From: Funneliformis mosseae
Lineage: Eukaryota; Glomeromycota; Glomeromycetes; Glomerales; Glomeraceae
Assembly: GCA_910592005.1 (NCBI GenBank)
Contig: CAJVPP010002133.1
Location: forward strand, 1-16,172
DNA length: 16,172 nucleotides
Direction: 5' to 3'
The notes below the pieces were generated by a model. The model did no database searches, was not told where the DNA came from, and saw only the letters and a list, made by a program, of their open reading frames with translations. Shown piece by piece: positions 8,669 through 16,172 of the stretch. The first letter of the stretch is position 1. Each line of letters begins with the position of its first letter. Position numbers and translations under genes: made by a program.

Positions 8669-10085
8669 TTATTTTTTATATTTTGCTGGAGGAACTGGTC
8701 CAATAGTAATATTAGTGTCAGAAATTACTTCGATTTCATTAATTTCTGTTGAAATATGAATTAATTCCTCGTTTACATTATTTTTATCTTTCTTCATATT
8801 TACTTTAACGTGACCATCCAAGAAAGCATTTGTTGTGTCATAACTTCGTAATCTAAAACCCGATAGATAGTGACGACTTAAAGTTTGTTCAATTAACCAG
8901 AGTTTATCATTAATTAAGGAATCGATTTTTTTTAAAAGTTCTTTATCATAATTAGAAATAGGACTGTTAATAGGAGGAGAATTAATATAGTTTGATTCAC
9001 CCTTTATACCAAAATAAAAAGTTGAAGCAGCGCTTGTTGGTGTTACGCTTGAACTTGCATTTATAGATTGACTTTCTATTAAGGATAACGGAGAAGAATC
9101 CATTTCTCCTTTCGGTTGATTTAAATCTGGAGAATTTCTCAAGAGATATCTTTGAATTATTCCCCACGATCTATACGTTCCTCTACCAAACAATACCCAA
9201 TAGGTACCTAATGCATAAGTGATAAGACCACCTGCAGCGCCTATAATTTCGAATATTGAAAAAGGTTTTTTTCCAGTATAATTTAACACCTATTTCAAGG
9301 GAGGAATATTAATTAATAAAATAAAAAAATATCGCAAAAAAAAAAAAAAAAAAATGAAAATTCGCATAACTTACAAAATATGAGTCGGGAGAATATAAAA
9401 ATCTAGCCATGAGATTTGTAACGTTGAAACCACCTATGACTCTATTAGCGGTTTGTTTATTTATAGTGAAATAGTTATGTTTTTCATTATAAATATCAAC
9501 CATTTCAAAATGACTAAAAGTAAAAGTGTTTATTGTGGGTAACGGAGATACGAAAGGTGCAACAACAGATATGTTTCTTTCTTCATTAAACAATCCAAAT
9601 AACAACTCGTGATTATCAAATACTGTTAAAGAACTTTGAGTTTCTACCAGGATAATTATTTGATCAAATGTTCCCGCACGAAACCTTAAATCATCAGATT
9701 TTGATGGTTCAAAAGTAAAGCAAGGCCAAACTTCTCCTTTTGTCCAATCTCCCGCCATTAGAGAATTTGTTGTGGTTTTTTTAATATAACTTGATGATAA
9801 CAATTCAAAATGATCATTTTCTCTTGTACCATTATCATTTAATTTACCAAATTTTAATTTTTGTATTGATATACCAGAAATTGCTGAAGCACACACGAAA
9901 GCATCTAAAACTGGAATTCCCTCGGTTGATAAATCTAGTATATTCATTGATATTAATGGTTCGCTCACTTTAATTCCTGTTATAATAAATATCTTTTGTA
10001 AAATTACGTAAATTAATATAACTAAGGTCACTATGATAAATATTATACGTAGTACGCATTCGATTTTATCGTGTTTTAATTTCAT
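8669..10085 (-). CDS. Two-pass membrane protein, Glomeromycotina-type, unknown function (2 exons)
   Basis: The exons are 10085..9375 and 9289..8669, joined across an 85-nt phase-0 intron (GTAAGT donor, ATAG acceptor, 19-nt T run). The product has 443 residues. The first ATG is at 10085; an upstream in-frame TTG at 10100 is ignored because this is a eukaryotic gene. A membrane span lies at about 14-33 and a second at about 249-271. Between them is a ~215-residue loop with four N-glycosylation sequons (Asn85, 171, 221, 240), which places it outside the cytosol or in the lumen. After span 2 comes LFGRGTYRSWGIIQRYLL, then a Ser/Pro-rich linker (about 300-350), a probable amphipathic helix (about 352-380) and an acidic-basic tail. 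I recall many similar uncharacterised proteins in Rhizophagus; no enzymatic motif is visible. The intron falls just before span 2. It is divergent from the SPRY gene. Confidence 0.85.
9290..9374 (-). other. Intron of the membrane-protein gene
   Basis: The donor GTAAGT starts at 9374 and the acceptor ATAG ends at 9290; the length is 85 nt. Reading through it gives a poly-Phe stretch and a stop within 21 codons. Removing it joins SYF to VLNYTGKKPF in frame. It contains an uninterrupted run of 19 T on the coding strand (9336-9354). Confidence 0.88.
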
Positions 10086-10869
10086 TATTGAATTGTGCAA
10101 TTCAAAAAATATTTATATTTAAAAAAAAATGCGTCTTCCAGAGGCATTATATAAAGGGGAGTCATGTTGTTTTTAAAATTTTTAAATTTCCTAAAATGTA
10201 CACCATTGTGAACATTTAAAGAACATTGAATTGTTCATAATTAATCATCACTTGTCCAAATTTAAAAATTAGTTTTAGATTTCTAAAAATAAGTATACAT
10301 AATATGAAAATTTGAACAATATTTAAAACGGTTCCACCAAATGATGAACGGACCAGAACAAGGTGTAATGCCTATTGGGATACAAGATTAAATTATATCA
10401 AATTAAATCACTTTTATGCTTTACTTCATGTGTATATATATCTCTCTTTGACATGGAAATTTGATTATACTACGAATTTAAAATATTTTAGAAATCAAAT
10501 TTGCAACATTCTTAGGACCAAAGAGAGAATGGATATTAGGATACTTATTGTATTTTTTTAAAAAATTATTATTGGAATAATATATACATCAACACGTGAT
10601 GAATTGTTCTCAAAATCTTTTCTTAATGGAATGGTGATATGGCATTTAGCGAGGATTTCTTTTCGTAACAATGGTATGTTGACAATACAGTTGAAAGAGT
10701 AAAATCTTAACAAATATTTCAAAAGATTATTTATTAAAAATATATATATATATATTGTTGTGTTACGTCGTTTTAAAAAAGTTAGATCGTCAATGATTGT
10801 GTCTCAGGTGATTTTTAAATATAATATATGTAATATAATATTCAATTTCAAACCACACTAACGATAACC
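10086..10869. promoter_or_regulatory. Divergent intergenic region between the two genes
   Basis: The 784 bp separate two start codons pointing away from each other, so the region must hold both promoters. On the minus side a TATATAA (10153..10147) lies 62 bp before the membrane-protein ATG, a plausible TATA box. On the plus side the only TATA-like run is a (TA)n tract at 10741-10755, 115 bp or more before the SPRY gene ATG. No coding exon was recognised. It contains an AGAACATTGAATTGTTCAT dyad near 10220. Promoter positions are inference. Confidence 0.5.
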
Positions 10870-11893
10870 ATGACCCAAATCACTAAGATAAATAATCATC
10901 AACCATTTATTCCAAATTATTTACGAGATACTTGGATAGACAAACATAATAAAACTTCTTTTAGTCCTATACATTTGCCTTCACGCTGGAATCCCAACGA
11001 ATGTTCAACCAACTTGAAGATTCAAGATGGTTTTAGACTTTTATATACAGGGCTTGGACGAAATATTTGGGATACCGGTGCTGTAAGAGCTAATTGTCCA
11101 ATTCCTTTTGAAACCGGAATATATTATTTTGAAATGGAGGTTATTGATATGGGAGAAAGGGGGTATGTTAAACTCTTTATTATTAAATTCTCTTTCAAAA
11201 TTTTAAGATACATTTCTTAATAGTAATATTGGATTGGGAGTTGGAAAGAAAAGTTGTCCTCTCAATAGAATGCCAGGATGGGAAAGAGATTCAATTGGAT
11301 ACCATGGTGATGATGGGTAATTAATCGTGTTTATGTAAGCTAAAGAAAGTTTATATTTTTTTTAAAAAAAAAAATAAGATATTCTCTAATACTTCCACGT
11401 TGAAAATTTAAGTTTGATCTTCTTTCAAAGTCCAATTGGTAGAGATTATGGTGCCTTATATTCGACAGGGGACACGGCCGGATGTGGTATTAATTACTTG
11501 GATGGAACCGTATTTTTTACAAAGAATGGAATTCATCTAGGTAAAGATTTTCATTAAAGACCTTTTCTTTACTTTGTTCATTTAATTTTTGTTTTTGTTT
11601 CATTAAATTATAGGGATCGCATCAACATATATATTTGATGGTGATTTGTATCCAACTGTTGGTTTAATAAGCCCCAACGAATGTATTGAAATAAATTTTG
11701 GAATGAAGCCGTTTGAATTTGATATTGATCAATATGCTAAGGTATTTCAATTTTTTTTTTTTTTTTTTTTATATAGAAAAATTCAAATGGTTATTCTAAA
11801 TAAAAATTTATCCTTTAATTTTGATAGTATGCATTTGCTGATGCTGAAAATCAAAGGGACAAGATAAAGAAAGATTCGATACTTTCATTTTAA
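10870..11893 (+). CDS. RanBPM-like SPRY domain protein (5 exons)
   Basis: The exons are 10870-11162, 11224-11316, 11413-11540, 11614-11741 and 11828-11893 (708 nt, 235 residues). The introns are 61, 96, 73 and 86 nt with GT..AG ends, and every junction keeps the frame. The SPRY domain spans about residues 50-210 and is of the RanBP9/RanBPM (Vid30/Gid1) subtype: [29 protein letters not shown] (junction 1), [46 protein letters not shown] and [12 protein letters not shown]. Known SPRY domains bind protein partners. The LisH, CTLH and CRA domains that RanBP9 uses in the GID/CTLH ubiquitin ligase are absent, because the protein ends about 20 residues after the domain with a basic tail ([14 protein letters not shown]). 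No signal peptide is seen, so it is probably cytosolic. The start is the first ATG, in context ACCATGACC. Confidence 0.92.
11163..11223 (+). other. Intron 1 of the SPRY gene
   Basis: Donor GTATGT and acceptor AATAG; 61 nt, phase 2. Splicing rebuilds Gly98 and joins MGER to GNIGLGVG, a conserved SPRY strand. Confidence 0.88.
11317..11412 (+). other. Intron 2 of the SPRY gene
   Basis: Donor GTAATT and acceptor TTTAAG; 96 nt, phase 2. Splicing gives [19 protein letters not shown] second in-frame AG at 11429-11430 would drop six residues (LIFFQS) that the RanBPM family needs between GDDG and the following strand, so the first is preferred. Confidence 0.78.
11541..11613 (+). other. Intron 3 of the SPRY gene
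   Basis: Donor GTAAAG and acceptor TATAG; 73 nt, phase 1. It splits a Gly codon and joins KNGIHLG to IASTYIF, matching the family's KNGxxLGIAF segment. Confidence 0.88.
11742..11827 (+). other. Intron 4 of the SPRY gene
   Basis: Donor GTATTT and acceptor GATAG; 86 nt, phase 0, with a run of 20 T at 11751-11770. Without splicing, the frame reads poly-Phe and then unrelated sequence to a stop at 11867. With splicing it continues DQYAK to [10 protein letters not shown] and a stop at 11891-11893. Confidence 0.8.
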
Positions 11894-12737
11894 TCTTACT
11901 AACGATATATTTTATTTATTTATTTGAAAAATTTTATTTTTATATATTCCTCTAAGTATTATATGATAGATTTCGGCTGTCATGGAAATATTTTCATGTG
12001 ACATTATAAATTATTATTGTTCTTTTTATGTAATATAAATAAATTGTCTTTAATTTATGTTAATTTTCCAAATTTCTTTGCATCGAATTGATTTATATGT
12101 TTCTTCAATGATCGGATTCTGAATAAAAAAGGTTTAGGCATTTTTGCTAAACTATGATATTGATAATATCATATCAAATTAAAAGTTACTAGTTAATGAT
12201 CCAATTTGACTATATGAATTCCTTTGGGTACTGTTAAAATTTCATTTATTACTCCATATATGAAATTAATTAATTTCAGCTCTTCAAAATGGTTTCTGAA
12301 AATAATCTTTATTTTATTTTTTTTTAGAATTAAACATTAAAACATAAATTAGTAAAAATCTTAAATAATAAAATAATAATATATTTTATAACTTAAAAAT
12401 TTATTTTCATTAATTATCTATACTTTACAATCAAAATTTACTGATGATATCAAAAGAATTTTTATAAAATAAAACTATAATTCAAAAATATCTGAAAAGA
12501 AAAGAATAATATAAAATAAAAAAAGTATAAGCAAATAAAAAAACAATTAAATTAACTTTAAATTTAATAAAAATCCTAATATTAAAAAGTAAAAAAAAAA
12601 AAAATTTAAAATTATTATTTAAGTAAATAAAAAGTAATAATAATAATACTAATAATAAAAAAACTAAAAATCAAAATTTTAAATAATATATTTTTAATAA
12701 AAAAAAATAAGAGTATGTATTATTTATAATATGATAT
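11894..12737. other. 3' flank of the SPRY gene and AT-rich spacer
   Basis: AATAAA at 12038-12043, 145 bp after the stop, is the best polyadenylation-signal candidate. A short dyad, ATGATATT with AATATCAT (12154-12172), lies further on. After about 12300 the sequence returns to nearly pure A/T and no gene is seen. Confidence 0.5.
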
Positions 12738-12898
12738 ATATGGAAGGATTTCTAGAAAAATCAGGTTCTGAAAAATTTTCACTTAAATTAAGAGTTTAAT
12801 ACATTTTAATCTAATAATATCAAAAACTAAAATGTAATAAAAATCTCAATTTTGTTAAAAAATTTCCAGAATCTGATTTTTTTAGCAATCAACCTATA
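12738..12898. mobile_element. 160-bp MITE with ~40-bp inverted ends
   Basis: The left arm (12741-12780) contains GGAAGGATTTCTAGAAAAAT then CAGGTTCTG. The right arm reversed (12898 back to 12855) reads AGGTTGATTGCTAAAAAAAT then CAGATTCTG. The flanks are TATA-rich. The same sequence occurs reversed at 1-103 and, more decayed, at 796-925, so it is a family with at least three copies here. It has no coding capacity; the superfamily cannot be decided by eye. Confidence 0.72.
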
Positions 12899-13219
12899 TA
12901 TATAAATTTATTATGTAAATTATATAATATTTATTTTTTGAATCTATTTAAATGTATAGAAATTTTCAAAAGTTATTAATTTTAGCAAAATATATCAATT
13001 TAAGAGGATTATTTCTAGTCTTTTAGGATTAATAATTCTACTTTTAAAAAAAGATTATATATTTTAGCTAAAAATTTTCTATTAAATTAATTAATTTATT
13101 AAAATAAAGAATTTTTTTGTATAATAAGAATTAAGCTAATTTTTTTTAAGATAAAATTATTTATAATAAAATAAAATTTTTTTTATTTTAAAATTGATAC
13201 TAATATATCTTTTAAATTA
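12899..13219. other. AT-rich spacer, no gene seen
   Basis: No open frame or defined repeat end was found. It links the MITE to the second copy of the tandem repeat. Confidence 0.5.
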
Positions 13220-13560
13220 TAAGTATAAAATTATTTTTAAAATATTTTAAGAAACTTAAAATATTTTGATATCTAATGATTATAAAAATATGAAATAAAA
13301 TTTTTAGATTTATTATATTATAATGTATCTAATGATAGTATTTTTAAACTTTTAAAATTAATATTTATTAATATATATTAATTTTTAATTTTTTAATTTT
13401 TAAAAATAATATATTATCTAATAATTACAAAAATATAAATTTAGTTTATTGGATTTATTATATTAAACCTATTAAATAATAGTATTTTTACATTTTTAAG
13501 ATTGATAGATAGCAAGATATATGAGTTTAAAATTTTAATTTTTTTTATAATTATTTATTT
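13220..13560 (+). repeat. ~145-bp tandem repeat (copy 2, uninterrupted)
   Basis: Two head-to-tail units start near 13270 (TATCTAATGATTATAAAAAT) and 13415 (TATCTAATAATTACAAAAAT). Both continue with GGATTTATTATATTA-like and ATAGTATTTTTA blocks, a period of about 145 bp. The whole segment is a direct repeat of 960-1118 plus 1869-2060 and lacks the 750-bp element found there. Confidence 0.65.
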
Positions 13561-14960
13561 TTAAAAGTTACTAATTAATTAATTAATTATATTTTTTTTT
13601 TTTAAATTTTATTTAGAAATATTTTAAAATTTATTATAAAACTATTAATATTTTTAATAATATATTTTAAAATATTTAAAAATAATTAAAAAGAATTGTA
13701 ATTAATAAATAAAATTGCTTACAAACTTATAAGCAAAACAAATGAAAGAATAATATTTATTAAAAGGTTTATTAAATGTTAAAATTAAAATTTTTAAAAA
13801 TTATTATATATTAGACAAAATCTAAAATTTTTACAATTATTAAATAATAAAAAGTAATTTAAATAAAATTATATTAAAAGTTTTGCAAAACTCAAAAAAA
13901 GGTAAAAATAGTAAATTATATCAAAAGTTTAGTAAAAAATAATGAAACTAAAATTTTAAATATTTTATTTAATTAAAGTAAGTTTAAATAAATCATCTTA
14001 ATTATATATAATATTTTTTTAATTATAATAACTAATATAATTATTTTATTATTAATATTAGAAAAAAATTTTTAGATTACTATTGATCAATATAATAAAA
14101 TATTATAGTTTAGTTTTAAATTAATCATATTAGTAAAAATATTATTAAATCTATTTGTTAATTTATTGATTATAATAATATTTAAATATTAATTTAAGAA
14201 AGCATAATTTGTATTTAATGAAAATTTTTATTTAGCAAAAAAAAATATTATATTTATTTGAAGAAAATAATATTAAGTAAAATCTATATTATAACTGAAA
14301 GATGAAAATTATATTAAATATATATTTAAATTTATTTATCAGTTAAAGGTTATATTTTAGTTTAAGAATAAAATTTAATATTTTATTTAAAATTTATTTT
14401 TAATATATAATTTATTATAAATAAATGATATCTAAATTTTAAGATATTAAGTTGATTCAAAAAATTGTTTTATTAAAAAAATAACTATAGATTTCAAGTA
14501 ATTATTATTTATTAAGATATTAATAGTAATAGCTTTTGATATAATTTCTTATAGTTTATTTTATTAAATTAAGATTAAAAAAATTATACTAAGATAAATA
14601 TTAATATCAATTTTTATTAATATTATTTAAAATTTAAATTATATTATTTATAAAAGTAAAGTTTAAAATCAAAACATAAATTATAAAATATTATCTTTAA
14701 TAACATCTGATTTATTTAATAATTATATTAAAGATATAATTTAATTTTACATTTTTTATATAATAAATCATAATATATATATATTATATTTTAGATTAAA
14801 AAGATTTATAAATAAATTTGTCTGCTTATTTTCTATAATTTTTCTTCTAATTTAAAGTTACTTATAAGTTAAAAATTTGTAATTTTAAAAAATTTTATTA
14901 TTAATTTTTAATAATCATATTAAAATTTATTATAGTAATATTAATTATAATAAAATATTA
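13561..14960. other. AT-rich spacer, no gene seen
   Basis: About 1.4 kb of nearly pure A/T sequence, with no CpG that I can find. No coding, RNA or delimited repeat was recognised. Older unrecognisable transposon remains are possible. Confidence 0.55.
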
Positions 14961-15132
14961 CAGTCAACTCTTGTTATAGCGAACTCTTGTTATAACGAAT
15001 TTTTTGAACAAATATAATAAAAATACTCTTATTATAGCGAATTGGCCAATCAAATCTCTTAAAATCTTCACTATAGCCTTATAGCGAAGTTGAGGTCTAG
15101 GACATAGAGTTCGTTATAACAAGAGTTGACTG
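14961..15132. mobile_element. Pogo/Tigger-like MITE (172 bp)
   Basis: Terminal inverted repeats of 26 bp match at 25 positions. The left one starts CAGTCAACTCTTGTTATAGC (14961); the right one, read from 15132 on the minus strand, starts CAGTCAACTCTTGTTATAAC. TA lies on both sides (14959-14960, 15133-15134). The motif TTATARCGAA is repeated inside the left end (near 14975, 14991 and 15033) and near the right end. CAGT(C/T)RACT starts with TA targets are typical of pogo/Tigger elements. It retains CpGs in an otherwise CpG-free stretch, so the insertion looks recent. Confidence 0.82.
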
Positions 15133-15134
15133 TA

Positions 15135-15818
15135 TAAAATTTTATTATAAAGAATAAATTTAATTATTATAATTTTTATAATTTATTAATAAATTTTTTT
15201 ATAGTTTTAGTATTTAAATATTAGGAATCTATATAGTGATTATTTTATATATAAGGAATATAAGATAATCTTATAAGCATAATCTTAAGACCTTAAGATT
15301 CTAGTTAAACTCAAGTTTTAACTAGAATCTGCCTGCTAATACTGGTTTAAAACTTATCATCTAGATCAATATCCTTAGAATATTAAACTTTAATTACTGA
15401 TCTATCAATCAATAAAAGCACATATTCAAAATTTATTAGTAAATTATAATATTAATAAAGTATATTAAAAATTAAAATTCTCTAAATCTCTATTTTTTCG
15501 CTAATAAAATATTTATATCTTCTAATAAATATAAACTACAACTTATAGCTATTGGTAGTTTTATTCTAGTATTTTATTATGGCCTATTTGCAGTATACCT
15601 AGTAGTTATTTATTAACTAAAAAATATTTAGAAAAAAAAAATGAATATGTATATCTATACAAATAAATATGAAAGTTTATTAAAACTCAATAAAATAGAA
15701 TTTATTATTTGTATTATTGAAATAAATAATAAACTAAATCAGGTTATGTTTATAAAATAAATCTTATAATAAATATCTATACAACTATTTTTAAAGCTAT
15801 AAACAAAATTTATAAAAA
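15135..15818. other. AT-rich spacer with a hairpin cluster
   Basis: No gene is seen. It contains the hairpins at 15281-15330, described separately. The stretch 15470-15620 weakly resembles 5095-5215 in arrangement. Confidence 0.45.
15281..15330. repeat. Two overlapping perfect hairpins
   Basis: The first pairs AATCTTAA (15281-15288) with TTAAGATT (15293-15300). The second pairs AGATTCTAGTTAAA (15296-15309) with TTTAACTAGAATCT (15317-15330), 14 bp around a 7-nt loop. They share AGATT, so only one can form fully at a time. No U tract or neighbouring gene suggests a terminator; this may be a small palindromic repeat. Confidence 0.55.
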
Positions 15819-15980
15819 CTTTTTAATACTGAAATACGATATTCAGGATCTTCAGTTATGGGATTTGATGATAAAAATATAACTGATCAATTATTATTAG
15901 ATGTTAATTATAAGACTAGCTTTTCAAATAATTCTGGTAATATTATGAGATATCTATCAAGTTTTATATATAAATATTAA
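15819..15980 (+). pseudogene. Possible decayed coding fragment
   Basis: A 53-codon open run starts after a stop at 15813 and ends at TAA 15978-15980. It uses a protein-like residue mix (TEIRYSGSSVMGFDDKNITD), unusual for the surrounding A/T sequence. Past the stop the same frame continues FFQKIDDKSCQIEVF with more stops to about 16060. This could be the remnant of a repeated protein gene or transposon protein. No family is recognised and there is no convincing start. Confidence 0.35.
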
Positions 15981-16078
15981 GGAAAACAATGACTCTTTTT
16001 TCAAAAAATTGATGATAAAAGTTGTCAAATTGAGGTATTTTAAAATGAAAAAAATTGCAGACTATTGTGATTAAAGTT

Positions 16079-16172
16079 CCTAATGAGTCGAGTCAAGTCA
16101 AATTTATTTTTATAAAATCTTTCAATTTGATTTGATTCGAGTTATATAAATTTTAAACTCAACTCAATTTGA
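16079..16172. repeat. Second GAGTC-rich dispersed repeat, reaching the window end
   Basis: It starts CCTAATGAGTCGAGTCAAGT, like the repeat at 6999. It holds TTCGAGTTATATAA near 16136 and ends with AAACTCAACTCAATTTGA, roughly the inverse of its start. It keeps two CpGs that the copy at 6999 has lost as TpG. The end may lie beyond the window. Confidence 0.5.

Noticed and set aside
8669..9289. Independent 206-residue protein starting at GTG
   Set aside because: The GTG is the first codon of exon 2 directly after an ATAG acceptor; joining it to exon 1 gives a coherent two-span protein.
9791..9973. 60-residue plus-strand open frame
   Set aside because: It is antisense to exon 1 of the membrane-protein gene and has no features of its own.
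10086..10100. Start of the membrane protein at TTG 10100
   Set aside because: TTG starts are not expected in nuclear genes; the ATG at 10085 is in the same frame and precedes the first membrane span.
11413..11430. Use of the second AG (11429-11430) as the intron 2 acceptor
   Set aside because: It keeps the frame but removes LIFFQS between GDDG and the next strand, a spacing the RanBPM family preserves.
11646..11867. 73-residue plus-strand gene
   Set aside because: It is exon 4 of the SPRY gene read through into the T-rich intron 4.
1..16172. tRNA, rRNA or other structured RNA genes
   Set aside because: No conserved tRNA T-arm or rRNA block was found on either strand by eye.
1..16172. Organellar or apicomplexan origin suggested by base composition
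   Set aside because: Spliceosomal introns, TA-flanked Tc1 elements and the RanBPM-type SPRY gene fit a nuclear fungal genome better, although a gut fungus or other AT-rich eukaryote is not strictly excluded.

Overview
The window is extremely AT-rich eukaryotic DNA. It is most consistent with an arbuscular mycorrhizal fungus (Glomeromycotina, Rhizophagus-like). The reasons are homopolymer-laden AT-rich spacers, short GT..AG introns of 61-96 nt, a stand-alone RanBPM-type SPRY protein, a two-pass membrane protein of a kind I associate with Glomeromycotina, and many decayed Tc1/mariner-type DNA transposons. The species assignment is inference; no search was possible.

Only two intact genes are supported, and both lie in one island (about 8.6-11.9 kb). 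They are divergently arranged around a 784-bp intergenic region. On the minus strand, a two-exon gene (10085..9375 joined to 9289..8669) encodes a 443-residue protein with two membrane spans, a glycosylation-prone outer loop and a cytosolic tail; its function is unknown. On the plus strand, a five-exon gene (10870-11162, 11224-11316, 11413-11540, 11614-11741, 11828-11893) encodes a 235-residue RanBPM-like SPRY domain protein. Nothing in the sequence shows that they act together; they may share a promoter region.

The rest is repeat graveyard. From left to right it holds: a truncated MITE (1-103); a short hairpin MITE (318-403); a decayed MITE copy (796-925); a 750-bp inverted-repeat element (1119-1868) inserted into a tandem repeat whose unoccupied copy is at 13.2-13.56 kb; a 30-bp minisatellite of about 27 units (2490-3290) inside a larger repeat; an internally deleted Tc1 element (3496-4092); a complete but dead Tc1 element (5334-6657); a GAGTC-rich repeat (6999-7151); a TTAACCGGTTAA foldback (7171-7450); and a younger internally deleted Tc1-like element (7899-8473). 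Right of the genes are a 160-bp MITE (12738-12898), the second copy of the tandem repeat, a pogo-like MITE (14961-15132), a hairpin cluster (15281-15330), a possible decayed coding fragment (15819-15980) and a second GAGTC repeat (16079-16172).

Two cross-cutting patterns stand out. CpG is nearly absent outside about 7.9-12.1 kb. The dead Tc1 elements have decayed almost wholly by C:G to T:A transitions, which points to 5-methylcytosine deamination or a RIP-like process. I see no convincing new multi-gene system.
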